A stretch of DNA of 10,940 bases from a bacterium (GCA_030611905.1 JAUWOX010000025.1:1-10940), one strand, 5' to 3'; positions 1 through 7,416 are shown, counted from the first letter of the stretch. A program made the numbers and translations. The notes: a model not told the origin generated them from the letters alone.

Positions 1-1680
1 TTTTTAAAGCTCGGCAAAAAATATGTTCGCACTTTATTCATTTTTACTTATCCTCGCTTTGTTACCACCGGTTGGTTTGCCCCTATTATTAATATGAACA
101 TTGAAGCTGACATGGCTATGTATATTAATCCCATCAGTTCAGAAAAGACATTAAAGACATTAAAAAATAAAGTCGGCCAAATTCAGTCAACCATCTCCGC
201 TAAACAAGAAAAAGGCGAAGTTCGCGATCCAATGCTTGAAACTGCTCTTAACGATGTTGAAGAGCTTCGTAATCGATTAATCCAAGGCACTGAAAAATTT
301 TTCCATTTTGCTCTATATATTACTCTTTACGAAGATAGTCAAAAAAAGTTAGAGAAAACTACTAAAGAAATAGAAGACCTTCTTGGCCAGCGATTAATTT
401 ATTCCAAAAGAGCTTTTTTTCAAACAGAGCAAGGCTTTAACAGCACCTTGCCTCTAGGCACCGATGAACTCGACGTAGTCAATAGTTTTAACACCGCTCC
501 GTTATCTACTAGTTTCCCATTTGTTTCTTCAGAACTCACTTCAGACGAAGGAATACTTTATGGCATTAACCGACATAATAATAGCTTAATTCTTTTTGAT
601 CGCTTCACTTTGCCCAATGCTAATTCAGTGGTTTTCGCCACCTCCGGCGCTGGCAAAAGTTATGCAGTTAAGCTAGAAATTTTACGTTCTTTAATGTTTG
701 GTACTGAAGTAATTGTTATTGACCCTGAAAATGAATATAAATATTTATGCGAATCAGTTGGTGGAACTTTCCTAAAAATGTCTTTGGAATCAGAGTATCG
801 CCTTAATCCTTTTGATCTGCCTCATAAAATCGCCGGTATGAAACCAAAAGATATTTTAAGGTCAGCTATTTTAAATATTAAAGGATTGCTTCATATTATG
901 CTTGGTCGCATAACTAAAGAAGAAGATTCTTTAATCGATAAAGCTATTATTGAAACTTATGCCAAAAAAGACATAACGCCCGAATCCGATTTGTCAAAGA
1001 TTGAACCTCCAACCATGAAAGACTTGCAGGATATTTTAGAAGGCATAGAGGGCGCTGAAGACCTAGTTCCGCGATTGAAAAAATATACTGAAGGAACTTT
1101 TGCTGGCTTGCTTAATCAACCCACTAATGTTGAAATCAACAACCCTTTTGTGGTTTTCAGCATTCGAGATTTAGAAGACGAACTTCGTCCTATCGCCATG
1201 TATGTAATTTTAAACTATATTTGGAATATCGTCCGCTCGCAAATGAAAAAAAGAATTCTAGTAATTGATGAAGCTTGGTGGATGATGCAATATGAAGATT
1301 CAGCCCGATTTATGTATGGTATTGCCAAAAGGGGACGAAAATACTATCTTGGCACAACCACTATTTCTCAAGATGTTAACGATTTTCTAACTTCTGACTA
1401 TGGCAAGGCCATTGTTACCAACAGTTCGCTCCAACTCCTGCTCAAGCAGTCGCCAGCCGCTATTGATTTATTGAAAAAAACTTTCTATCTTACCGAAGAA
1501 GAAAAATATCTTCTTCTCGAATCAGATGTAGGCGAGGGAATCTTCTTTGCCGGAACAAAACACGTCGCTATTAAGATCGTCGCCTCTTATTCTGAAGATC
1601 AAATCATTACTACTGATCCAAAGCAGCTATTGGAATTAGAACAATCCAAAAAGGAATTCGCAGAAGAACAACAAGCGTAA
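1..1680 (+). CDS. VirB4/TraC-like type IV secretion ATPase (5' end missing)
   Basis: The reading frame is open from base 1, so the gene starts outside the window; the first in-window ATG (94) is internal, because the residues before it (TYPRF...GWFAPIIN) are typical of the VirB4 N-terminal domain. Numbering from the codon at base 1 (559 residues visible): P-loop ATSGAGKS at 213-220, Walker B ILVIDEA with D423/E424, a following WWMM, a basic KRGRK segment at 443-447 that could supply arginine-finger contacts, and TTTISQD with Q457. The C-terminus (KQSPAAIDLL, GEGIFFAG) also follows the family. VirB4 proteins are cytoplasmic, membrane-associated hexameric ATPases that power type IV secretion assembly and substrate or pilin movement. 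Full-length members usually have about 600-850 residues, so up to a third may be missing. It leads a run of envelope genes, which supports a secretion/conjugation-like role. The family call is firm; the substrate is unknown. Confidence 0.93.
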   Translation, partial: FLKLGKKYVRTLFIFTYPRFVTTGWFAPIINMNIEADMAMYINPISSEKTLKTLKNKVGQIQSTISAKQEKGEVRDPMLETALNDVEELRNRLIQGTEKFFHFALYITLYEDSQKKLEKTTKEIEDLLGQRLIYSKRAFFQTEQGFNSTLPLGTDELDVVNSFNTAPLSTSFPFVSSELTSDEGILYGINRHNNSLILFDRFTLPNANSVVFATSGAGKSYAVKLEILRSLMFGTEVIVIDPENEYKYLCESVGGTFLKMSLESEYRLNPFDLPHKIAGMKPKDILRSAILNIKGLLHIMLGRITKEEDSLIDKAIIETYAKKDITPESDLSKIEPPTMKDLQDILEGIEGAEDLVPRLKKYTEGTFAGLLNQPTNVEINNPFVVFSIRDLEDELRPIAMYVILNYIWNIVRSQMKKRILVIDEAWWMMQYEDSARFMYGIAKRGRKYYLGTTTISQDVNDFLTSDYGKAIVTNSSLQLLLKQSPAAIDLLKKTFYLTEEEKYLLLESDVGEGIFFAGTKHVAIKIVASYSEDQIITTDPKQLLELEQSKKEFAEEQQA

Positions 1681-1716
1681 AATTTCCAATTTCCAAAAAA
1701 TATTCAATTTCCAATT
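1680..1716. repeat. AATTTCCAATT-type intergenic repeat, first location
   Basis: AAATTTCCAATTTC at 1680-1693 is the exact reverse complement of 5911-5924. A second, shorter copy of the core (AATTTCCAATT) lies at 1706-1716. Just downstream, TAATTGAAAATTA (1742-1754) recurs in direct orientation at 5898-5910. Two shared words at two gene junctions suggest a short dispersed repeat rather than chance, although the simple AT-rich composition weakens the case. Confidence 0.5.
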
Positions 1717-1753
1717 CTCAAATTTTTACTCAACGGCCGAGTAATTGAAAATT
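1713..1753 (+). other. Intergenic hairpin between the VirB4-like and lipoprotein genes
   Basis: TTACTC (1726-1731) and GAGTAA (1739-1744) pair around a 7-base loop. After a 4-base bulge (1722-1725), AATTCTCAA (1713-1721) pairs with TTGAAAATT (1745-1753) with one mismatch. No run of T follows, so it is unlikely to be a complete intrinsic terminator. It could be an mRNA processing or stability structure within the operon, or just part of the AT-rich intergenic repeat found here. Confidence 0.45.
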
Positions 1754-1764
1754 AAAAATAATTT

Positions 1765-2448
1765 ATGTTCAAAAAAAAATATACAATTTTCTTAGCAATT
1801 CTAGTTGTGCTCATTTTAGCCGCTTTTGGCTGTAAAGAAGAAGAAGTCAATGAGCCGGTAGTAGTTGAACCTAATGTCACTGCCAATGAAGAAAATGTGT
1901 CCGAAGATACTAATGCCGAATTTCCCATTATCAATGCTAACGAAACCGCCAATGAAACCAACGAAGCAGAAGATTTAAATGAAGAAACAGAGGAAATCAA
2001 TGAAACGGAAAATGAAGATGTTGGAAATCAAATTGAAAATATTGAGGAAGAGGGCCAAAAAGAAGTGGGAGAAGCCGAGCAAGGAACAGTTTTAGCCCTA
2101 GCTGATAAAATCGCCGAGATTTACGGTACTTATACTAATAAAGACAAGGAAGCATTCAAAAATTACAAAACTCTGAAAACATATGCTACTAACAAGATGG
2201 ATAAATGGCTGGATACGCAAATAGATCAACCTCTTGACAAAGATGCTCCTTTTTACGGAGTTACCACTAAAGCAGTTACTTCAGCTATTATGTCTGACAA
2301 AGACGGTAAAATGACTGCCTTAGTTACTACCAAAAGAGAAGAAATTACTGCCGCTAGTAATCGGCCCACAGTAAAATATGAATTATTAACATTAGAATTT
2401 GTTAAAGATGAAAAGGAATGGAAATTGAATGGGGTATATTGGCAATAA
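1765..2448 (+). CDS. Acidic lipoprotein with possible NTF2-like C-terminal domain
   Basis: The 227-residue product starts with a lysine-rich N-region and a hydrophobic stretch ending in AAFGC. Cys23 fits a permissive lipobox, although Phe at -2 is not ideal. This predicts a lipid-anchored protein on the outer face of the cytoplasmic membrane. Residues 24-105 are low-complexity and rich in Glu, Asn and Thr, probably a disordered spacer. Residues 110-227 look folded: a helical part (ADKIAEIYGTYTNKDKEAF) followed by alternating strands and a final EWKLNGVYWQ, like NTF2-like domains such as those of VirB8/TcpC proteins. That match is my inference, and no catalytic motif is visible. The gene follows the VirB4-like gene by 84 bases and is followed 14 bases later by the next gene, so co-transcription is likely. 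I see no Shine-Dalgarno sequence. It is probably an envelope subunit of the same machine. Confidence 0.75.
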   Translation: MFKKKYTIFLAILVVLILAAFGCKEEEVNEPVVVEPNVTANEENVSEDTNAEFPIINANETANETNEAEDLNEETEEINETENEDVGNQIENIEEEGQKEVGEAEQGTVLALADKIAEIYGTYTNKDKEAFKNYKTLKTYATNKMDKWLDTQIDQPLDKDAPFYGVTTKAVTSAIMSDKDGKMTALVTTKREEITAASNRPTVKYELLTLEFVKDEKEWKLNGVYWQ

Positions 2449-2462
2449 CTAGCTAATCAATT

Positions 2463-3143
2463 ATGAACATCACTACCAGTGAAAAAGAAGCATACCTTGC
2501 TTCCAAATTGAAGGAAGTCCATAAAAAAAATAAGGATAAATTTAATCCTGATGATTTACAATCCACTCCAAATTTTATTAGTAATTACGGCGCCAAAATA
2601 GACAACCAAACTAATCCAATAAAATTTGATGGGGCTGCCCAAGCTGGATATCTGGATGATAATTATTATTATCCAGAAGACCTCGAAGAAGAGCCAGAAG
2701 AAGTTGAACCCCGACAACAAGCTGATCAATCTGCCACTCTTTACGATATTATGAAAGGGACCAAAAAAAAAGAAAATTTGGCCAAAAGAGTAAAAAAAAG
2801 CAAAGCTAGAATACAAAAGGCAGTTAAGCTTGCCAAGGCCTTAAAAAGAGCTAAAAATTTAAAACAAGTTCTCACTGCATTCAAGGCCGCTACCGGCATT
2901 ACCCTCGTAGGATTAATATTCACTTATTTGACAATGTTGGCGCAATTTATTCTCGGCAATGTCTTTCAGGTCACGATAAAAGATATGCGTCTCATGCCAT
3001 CTCTGGGCTGGTGCGAAGGAATAATTTTTATGATTGTCACTTTATTTTTAATTATTGGATATATGCTATTCGTGCTCATGACTATCGGCATACCAGCTGG
3101 AATATTGGGGGGATTAGATGAACTAATATCTGCAGTATTATGA
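2463..3143 (+). CDS. Membrane protein with basic cytosolic N-terminus, unknown function
   Basis: This 226-residue protein has no signal peptide. Residues 1-95 are hydrophilic, with an acidic patch after a Tyr-rich stretch (DDNYYYPEDLEEEPEE). Residues 98-140 are very rich in Lys and Arg (KRVKKSKARIQK..., ALKRAKNLK) and probably form an amphipathic helix. Residues 142-226 are hydrophobic: one helix around 145-170 and one or two around 184-220, separated by a short loop with IKDMRLMPSLGWCEG. By the positive-inside rule the N-terminus should be cytosolic, where it could contact the ATPase or nucleic acid; that is inference. I recognise no family. A small VirB6-like or accessory inner-membrane subunit is conceivable from position only. 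Its TGA stop overlaps the next ATG (ATGA, 3140-3143), so translation is probably coupled. Confidence 0.75.
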   Translation: MNITTSEKEAYLASKLKEVHKKNKDKFNPDDLQSTPNFISNYGAKIDNQTNPIKFDGAAQAGYLDDNYYYPEDLEEEPEEVEPRQQADQSATLYDIMKGTKKKENLAKRVKKSKARIQKAVKLAKALKRAKNLKQVLTAFKAATGITLVGLIFTYLTMLAQFILGNVFQVTIKDMRLMPSLGWCEGIIFMIVTLFLIIGYMLFVLMTIGIPAGILGGLDELISAVL

Positions 3144-4639
3144 AATCAAATATCAAAAACAAAATATTATTTATCTTCTTAGGCACTTTTTTGCTTATAA
3201 GCTTTAATATTGCCATTGCCCAAGACGAAAGCATTGAGCTTCCAGAAGAATATAAAAAAATGCTTGATTCGGCCAAAGATAAAAACCTAGAAGATTTAAA
3301 TCCAGAAAAAATGGTCGAAGATCTTTTGCCTATGGATGTTAACCTTAGCTATTCACCCATGCCGGTTTTGGCTGATAAGCCCGTACAAGTAACTGCCCAA
3401 GTCATAAGTAGTGCTGGTTCACAAGAATTAACTTATAGATGGTTTCTCGACGGCAAAGAACAAAATGAGAAAAGTTCGTCTTTTCAATTTAATATGAAAA
3501 ATGGTTTGGTTCAAAAAGAATTACGCTGTGGAGACACCCGTGAAGTTAAAGCAGAAGTTACTAACAAAGCTACTAATAAAAAAGCATTAGGAAACATAAA
3601 AATCCCAGTTGGCCTTAATCTCAACTTTTCTAAACAAACAATTGCCGCCGGCGATTTAAATAATCCAGAAAGCTACAATTTTAATCTTCACAATGCCAAT
3701 ATACCTTATCAGAATATAATCTTGCCCTCTCCAGACATTTTCTTATCAATTAGTTCTCAACAGGAACAGTTTCGTTATGGGGACATAGTTGAAATTGGCG
3801 CCATTAATTTTCGCGATAATTATGACAACAAAGCCTGTAATACTAGTGATTATACATCTTATGATGAATTCGTTGGCAGTTTAAATTTTAAATGGACTTT
3901 TAATGACATTGAACAACAGGGCAAAAATGGACCAGGTGAAGGATTTCAAAGAGCCTATTTTTTACTTAATTCACAACCGACTCGAACAGTTCAAAACAAT
4001 GTTACTGCCTGTGCCAATCCAGACAGCGCTGTTATGCAGGGAATTGACAAAGTAAAATTAGAAATTTTAAATATTGACGGCAACCTCTTGGCCTCACAAG
4101 AAGAATACTTACCAGTTACTGCTCCTTCGATCAATTTAGAATCAAATTGTGAAGCATCTGGTAAAAACATTCAATGCTTAAAGTTGAATACTACTAATGT
4201 TAAGCAATCCACGATTATCCCTAGCTATCAACTGAATCCAGGGCAAGAAACCGCTTTTCAGGCCATTTTAGGCAATTTCCAGCCTTCGGAAAGATTTGAA
4301 ATTGTATGGAAAAGTAATAATGAAATAATTTACGAACAAACAATTGAAGAACCTTATTCAAAAACAATCACTTCTCCAATAATAAAAATGCCTAATCAGG
4401 AAAGTGTTATTGCTATCGATATTATTAGCTATCCTTATAATTCCAAAAACACTGAACAAGCTAGTCAAAAATTAACTCTCACCCCCGATCAAAAAAGAGG
4501 GCAATCCACTAGCATGACTGGGTCTCTTAAAAGATTTTTGCCCAATAGTTTTAAAAATTTCACTAATTTCATTTTTGTTATTGGAATTATCGGCATAGTT
4601 ATTGCCGTAATCACTTACAAAGAAAGAAGAAAACAATGA
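3140..4639 (+). CDS. Exported Ig-like protein anchored by a C-terminal helix
   Basis: The product has 499 residues. Residues 1-27 form a signal peptide (basic start, ILFIFLGTFLLISF core, cleavage near AIAQ). A short acidic helical segment follows, then a beta-rich region. The stretch VNLSYSPMPVLADKPVQVTA...LTYRWFLDGKEQ, about 68-115, resembles a PKD/Ig-like fold. A second similar section is suggested around 245-260 (LNFKWTFND) and a third around 375-400 (FEIVWKSNNEIIY). Several cysteines in the exported part could form disulfides. Near the C-terminus, FIFVIGIIGIVIAVITY is a transmembrane helix followed by a basic tail (KERRKQ), giving a type I topology with nearly all of the protein outside. 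It is joined to both neighbours by 4-base ATGA overlaps. I cannot name a family; an adhesin-like or channel-sheath role is a guess from architecture and context. Confidence 0.8.
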   Translation: MKSNIKNKILFIFLGTFLLISFNIAIAQDESIELPEEYKKMLDSAKDKNLEDLNPEKMVEDLLPMDVNLSYSPMPVLADKPVQVTAQVISSAGSQELTYRWFLDGKEQNEKSSSFQFNMKNGLVQKELRCGDTREVKAEVTNKATNKKALGNIKIPVGLNLNFSKQTIAAGDLNNPESYNFNLHNANIPYQNIILPSPDIFLSISSQQEQFRYGDIVEIGAINFRDNYDNKACNTSDYTSYDEFVGSLNFKWTFNDIEQQGKNGPGEGFQRAYFLLNSQPTRTVQNNVTACANPDSAVMQGIDKVKLEILNIDGNLLASQEEYLPVTAPSINLESNCEASGKNIQCLKLNTTNVKQSTIIPSYQLNPGQETAFQAILGNFQPSERFEIVWKSNNEIIYEQTIEEPYSKTITSPIIKMPNQESVIAIDIISYPYNSKNTEQASQKLTLTPDQKRGQSTSMTGSLKRFLPNSFKNFTNFIFVIGIIGIVIAVITYKERRKQ

Positions 4640-5877
4640 ACAAAAGAACCATAATAATTATTGGGGCCATAGCATTAGTTTTAATAATCGCTGCAATTTT
4701 ATTGTATATTTTTGTGTTCAGTCAGCCTCAAAAAATAGCGTCTGATTTACCACCTCTAACTAAAGAAGAACAGCAAAGACTAGAATTGACTCAAGAAGAA
4801 CGAGAAGCCGGAGTAACAGAAGATGAAAAGATTAGACAGCTAGTTGAAGAAAAAAGAAAAGAATCGTACCAAGACCAAAAACAAGAAGAAGTCAAAAAAA
4901 TTAGCATAGTCCCTATTCTAGATGTCAAATCAATAAGTCCAACTTTGTCAGCCGATCTTGGCAAATTGCTCTATTTTAGTCCTGCAGAAAAAGAATTCTT
5001 CGTTGCCGATTTAGACGGTTCTAAAAAATCACCTATTACGTCTTCAAATTTGGAAAAAGTTTATGATATAACATGGTCTAAACAAAAAGACAAAACTATT
5101 TTGACTTTATCAGACAACAAGGGAGTTACTAAAAATAATATTATCTTCAATATCGATGATCAGGATCAAACAAAAATTGATCCTAGTTTTGAATCGCCTA
5201 CTTTTTCTCCTGATGGAGAGCAAATAGCTTATCTCTTCATAGATAAAGATAACAATATTTCTAATATATCTACTGCCGACCTCAATGGTTCTAATTGGCA
5301 GACCATTTCGCCTTATGAAAGCAATAATGCTATTATTAATTGGGGCCTTGAATCACAACTAGTTTATTATTCAGAAGGCAATACTCAAGATAATAATACA
5401 GTTTTCTCTGCCAACACCATTGGAAAGAAGTTTAAACCATTAACTTCTGCTTTCGGACAGAATATCAATTTATCCCAAGACAAAAACAAATATTTATTTA
5501 GCGGCTCAAATGTTGCCAACGCCAAAAGATCCATGCTTCAGGTATTAAATCTCAATACCAATAAAACTCTTGATTTAAATGCCAATACTTATGCTGATAA
5601 ATGCGTTTGGCTGCCAGACAATCAAAATGTTATTTGTGCCGTGCCGGAAAATGCAAGCACTTGTATAGTTTCACCTGATGCCTATAATGAATATGATTAT
5701 ATTACCAAAGATTCCTTTTATAAAATAGACACTCAAATTGGCAGTAAAACTCTTTTAGCTTCATCAGATAAATTCAATCAGGATTATGATGTTTTCAAGC
5801 CTTTCATGTTGGGCGAGAAGATAATGTACTTCACCAGAAGACAGGACGGGCTTTTATACTCGTTAGTAATTCCGTAA
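4636..5877 (+). CDS. Membrane-anchored TolB-like beta-propeller protein
   Basis: This 413-residue protein starts with a single helix at about 5-29 (TIIIIGAIALVLIIAAILLYIF) that acts as an uncleaved anchor. A charged, Glu/Lys-rich, probably coiled-coil stalk covers about 40-90. The rest is repeated beta structure with PD40/TolB-type signatures, the clearest being PTFSPDGEQIAYLF, with weaker repeats at LYFSPAEKEFFVADLDG, DITWSKQKDKTIL, NLSQDKNKYLFSG and CVWLPDNQNVICAV. TolB-like propellers are normally exported protein-protein interaction platforms without catalysis. The gene overlaps the previous one by 4 bases and clearly belongs to the operon. A related, more diverged protein is encoded at 7417-8535. 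A scaffold in the secretion apparatus is the most reasonable guess. Confidence 0.8.
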   Translation: MNKRTIIIIGAIALVLIIAAILLYIFVFSQPQKIASDLPPLTKEEQQRLELTQEEREAGVTEDEKIRQLVEEKRKESYQDQKQEEVKKISIVPILDVKSISPTLSADLGKLLYFSPAEKEFFVADLDGSKKSPITSSNLEKVYDITWSKQKDKTILTLSDNKGVTKNNIIFNIDDQDQTKIDPSFESPTFSPDGEQIAYLFIDKDNNISNISTADLNGSNWQTISPYESNNAIINWGLESQLVYYSEGNTQDNNTVFSANTIGKKFKPLTSAFGQNINLSQDKNKYLFSGSNVANAKRSMLQVLNLNTNKTLDLNANTYADKCVWLPDNQNVICAVPENASTCIVSPDAYNEYDYITKDSFYKIDTQIGSKTLLASSDKFNQDYDVFKPFMLGEKIMYFTRRQDGLLYSLVIP

Positions 5878-5897
5878 CTTTGAAATTAAAAATTATC

Positions 5898-5924
5898 TAA
5901 TTGAAAATTAGAAATTGGAAATTT
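5898..5924 (+). repeat. AATTTCCAATT-type repeat, second location, overlapping a gene start
   Basis: TAATTGAAAATTA (5898-5910) matches 1742-1754 in direct orientation. GAAATTGGAAATTT (5911-5924) is the exact reverse complement of 1680-1693. The repeat supplies both the stop codon bordering the reading frame and the first codons of the next gene, including its signal-peptide N-region. Confidence 0.5.
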
Positions 5925-7412
5925 AGGACTTCTTTATTAGCAATAGTATTTGTCACTGTTTTTTTTGCCTTACCTGTTTTCGCCGCCTGTCCCGAAGGAA
6001 AAACAGCAGTTATTGGCAATTCCCTGGGGTTAGGAATTGGCAATGAATTAAAAAGAGACTGTCCTAATGTTGATGTTTATGCCGAGAGCGGAGCATTTAT
6101 CGCTACAGGAGGCACAAGCATTAAAGGGCAGTTTGAAGATAACGTTAGCGGAAAAGATTATGATCAAGTAATTATAATGGGCGGCTATAATGATGCCCAT
6201 GCAGGCAAAACTGCCGGCTCTATAGAACAAAATCTTGACGATCTTTATGACAACGCTGGTCAAGAGGGTCTTAGTGTTACCGCTATGACCATACCATCCA
6301 CGGAGAATGCTAATCCCGATACAGTCAACGCTGTTAATTCAAGGATTAAGGCAATAGCACCTGGAGAAACTATTGATGCCGCCGCAGAATGGAATCAAAC
6401 CGGCGAGGTACATAATTCCAATAGTTACAAAAAAGTTGCTGGCGTAATTGAAGGCACCGCACCATCACCATCACCATCACCATCACCATCTATTCAAAGC
6501 AATGCTCCAGATTCAACAACATTACTCGCAGGCAATGATTTTTGTGAAATGTGGAAAAACGCCTTTAATTTAGGCGTCTCACTTATTGGCGTCGCAGCTT
6601 TGTTGGGAGTAGTATTCGGAGGGTTTACCTATATAACTTCTTATGGAAATCCAGAAAAAACCAAAAGCGCCAAAGAAATCATCTGGGGTTCAGTTGCCGG
6701 TATGTTTATTGGTTTATTTACTTATGTCTTTTTTAGTTTAGTGAACCCCTTTGTTTTGGAATGCAAAGTAGAAGTGCCGTTTACCATTGGAGTGACAGAA
6801 AGCACTTCGGGACCGTCAGATCCAACAGATCCGACAGGGCCAACAGAACCAACGACAGATATAAAAAAATGCGATAAAACTTATAATCCTGATAATCCCG
6901 GTAGTCATGGCTATGGTCATATTATTCAAGAGGCATCTAGAAAATTTGGAGTCGATCCTTTCTTTGTCGAATCAACAATTCAACACGAAAGTAATTTTAA
7001 TAATTCAGCAGGCAGCGGTGCTGGCGCTAAATCTATGGGTCAATTTATGCCCAATACCTTTGCAGCAGCTGCTAGAAAATGGGGAGGTAGCATTGATCAA
7101 TCTTGTTTTTCACCCATTAATAGAACTACTTTTGCACCTAAATGTCTTCAGTGGATTGGACAAAACCCTAAGAAAATTCCAGAAATAGTTGCTGCTGAGA
7201 TCAGTCGAATAAAAAGCAAAATACCTTCTGATAATTATGCTTGTATCGCAGCAGGATATGTGGGTGGGCCAGGCGAAGCTCATAATGAAAGGGCAGGCAC
7301 ATACTCTGGAGGAAGAGCGTATTGTAATGGAAGAAACGTTGACAGTGGCACAACTCGATATGTCAATAATGCTACAACCGCCTATAATAAATCATGTCAA
7401 GGAGGACAATAA
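5901..7412 (+). CDS. SGNH hydrolase / VirB2-like pilin segment / lytic transglycosylase fusion
   Basis: The product has 503 residues. The start is TTG at 5901: an in-frame TAA lies immediately upstream, and this start gives a proper signal peptide (KIRNWKFR, hydrophobic core, VFA cleavage near 28). Residues 33-185 look like an SGNH hydrolase: GNSL with Ser41, a block-II-like ESG at 62-64, GxND at 95-98, and a C-terminal GEVHNSNSYKKVAG with His171; the usual Asp three residues before His is Gly168. A (Pro-Ser)n linker covers 188-197. Residues 215-285 hold two helices (222-249, 262-284) around the loop YGNPEKTKSAKE, typical of CPR VirB2-type pilins. A Pro/Thr linker covers 304-319. Residues 337-460 form an SLT transglycosylase domain with catalytic Glu363 (HESNFN), MGQFMPNT at 379-386 and GYVGGPG at 452-458. 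The topology puts both enzymes outside. Probable role: local peptidoglycan opening for the secretion machine. Confidence 0.88.
   Translation: MKIRNWKFRTSLLAIVFVTVFFALPVFAACPEGKTAVIGNSLGLGIGNELKRDCPNVDVYAESGAFIATGGTSIKGQFEDNVSGKDYDQVIIMGGYNDAHAGKTAGSIEQNLDDLYDNAGQEGLSVTAMTIPSTENANPDTVNAVNSRIKAIAPGETIDAAAEWNQTGEVHNSNSYKKVAGVIEGTAPSPSPSPSPSIQSNAPDSTTLLAGNDFCEMWKNAFNLGVSLIGVAALLGVVFGGFTYITSYGNPEKTKSAKEIIWGSVAGMFIGLFTYVFFSLVNPFVLECKVEVPFTIGVTESTSGPSDPTDPTGPTEPTTDIKKCDKTYNPDNPGSHGYGHIIQEASRKFGVDPFFVESTIQHESNFNNSAGSGAGAKSMGQFMPNTFAAAARKWGGSIDQSCFSPINRTTFAPKCLQWIGQNPKKIPEIVAAEISRIKSKIPSDNYACIAAGYVGGPGEAHNERAGTYSGGRAYCNGRNVDSGTTRYVNNATTAYNKSCQGGQ
6462..6491 (+). repeat. (CCATCA)n hexanucleotide tandem repeat encoding a Pro-Ser linker
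   Basis: Four perfect CCATCA units plus a fifth ending in T run in frame as Pro-Ser codons. They form the linker between the SGNH and pilin-like parts of the fusion protein. Because the unit is six bases, slippage would change linker length by two residues without breaking the frame. Confidence 0.9.
6819..6854 (+). repeat. Degenerate 9-base repeat encoding a Pro-Thr linker
   Basis: Four 9-base units (GATCCAACA, GATCCGACA, GGGCCAACA, GAACCAACG) encode DPT, DPT, GPT and EPT. They form the linker between the pilin-like helices and the transglycosylase domain. The third-position changes suggest an older expansion than the perfect CCATCA array. Confidence 0.75.
7399..7405 (+). promoter_or_regulatory. 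Shine-Dalgarno site deciding the start at 7417
   Basis: AAGGAGG lies 11 bases before ATG 7417, inside the last codons of the fusion gene. The reading frame extends upstream as far as 7237, but that part overlaps the transglycosylase domain and would bury the hydrophobic anchor. The site supports 7417 as the true start. Confidence 0.75.
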
Positions 7413-7416
7413 AAAT

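Noticed and set aside
94..1680. ATG at 94 as the start of the VirB4-like gene
   Set aside because: The frame is open to base 1 and the upstream residues match the family's N-terminal domain, so this Met is internal and the gene is cut by the window edge.
1752..2000. - strand open frame rich in Ser and Val opposite the lipoprotein gene
   Set aside because: Its composition simply mirrors the Glu/Asn/Thr-rich repeat codons of the real gene on the + strand.
6462..6854. Tandem repeats as a CRISPR array
   Set aside because: The units are 6 and 9 bases, lack spacers, and are in-frame linker codons.
6907..7188. 93-codon + strand open frame within the fusion gene
   Set aside because: It overlaps the conserved transglycosylase motifs in the correct frame and shows no independent signal.
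7237..7416. Upstream extension of the second propeller-like gene to 7237
   Set aside because: It overlaps the transglycosylase domain in another frame, gives a hydrophilic N-terminus before the anchor helix, and ignores the AAGGAGG site serving ATG 7417.
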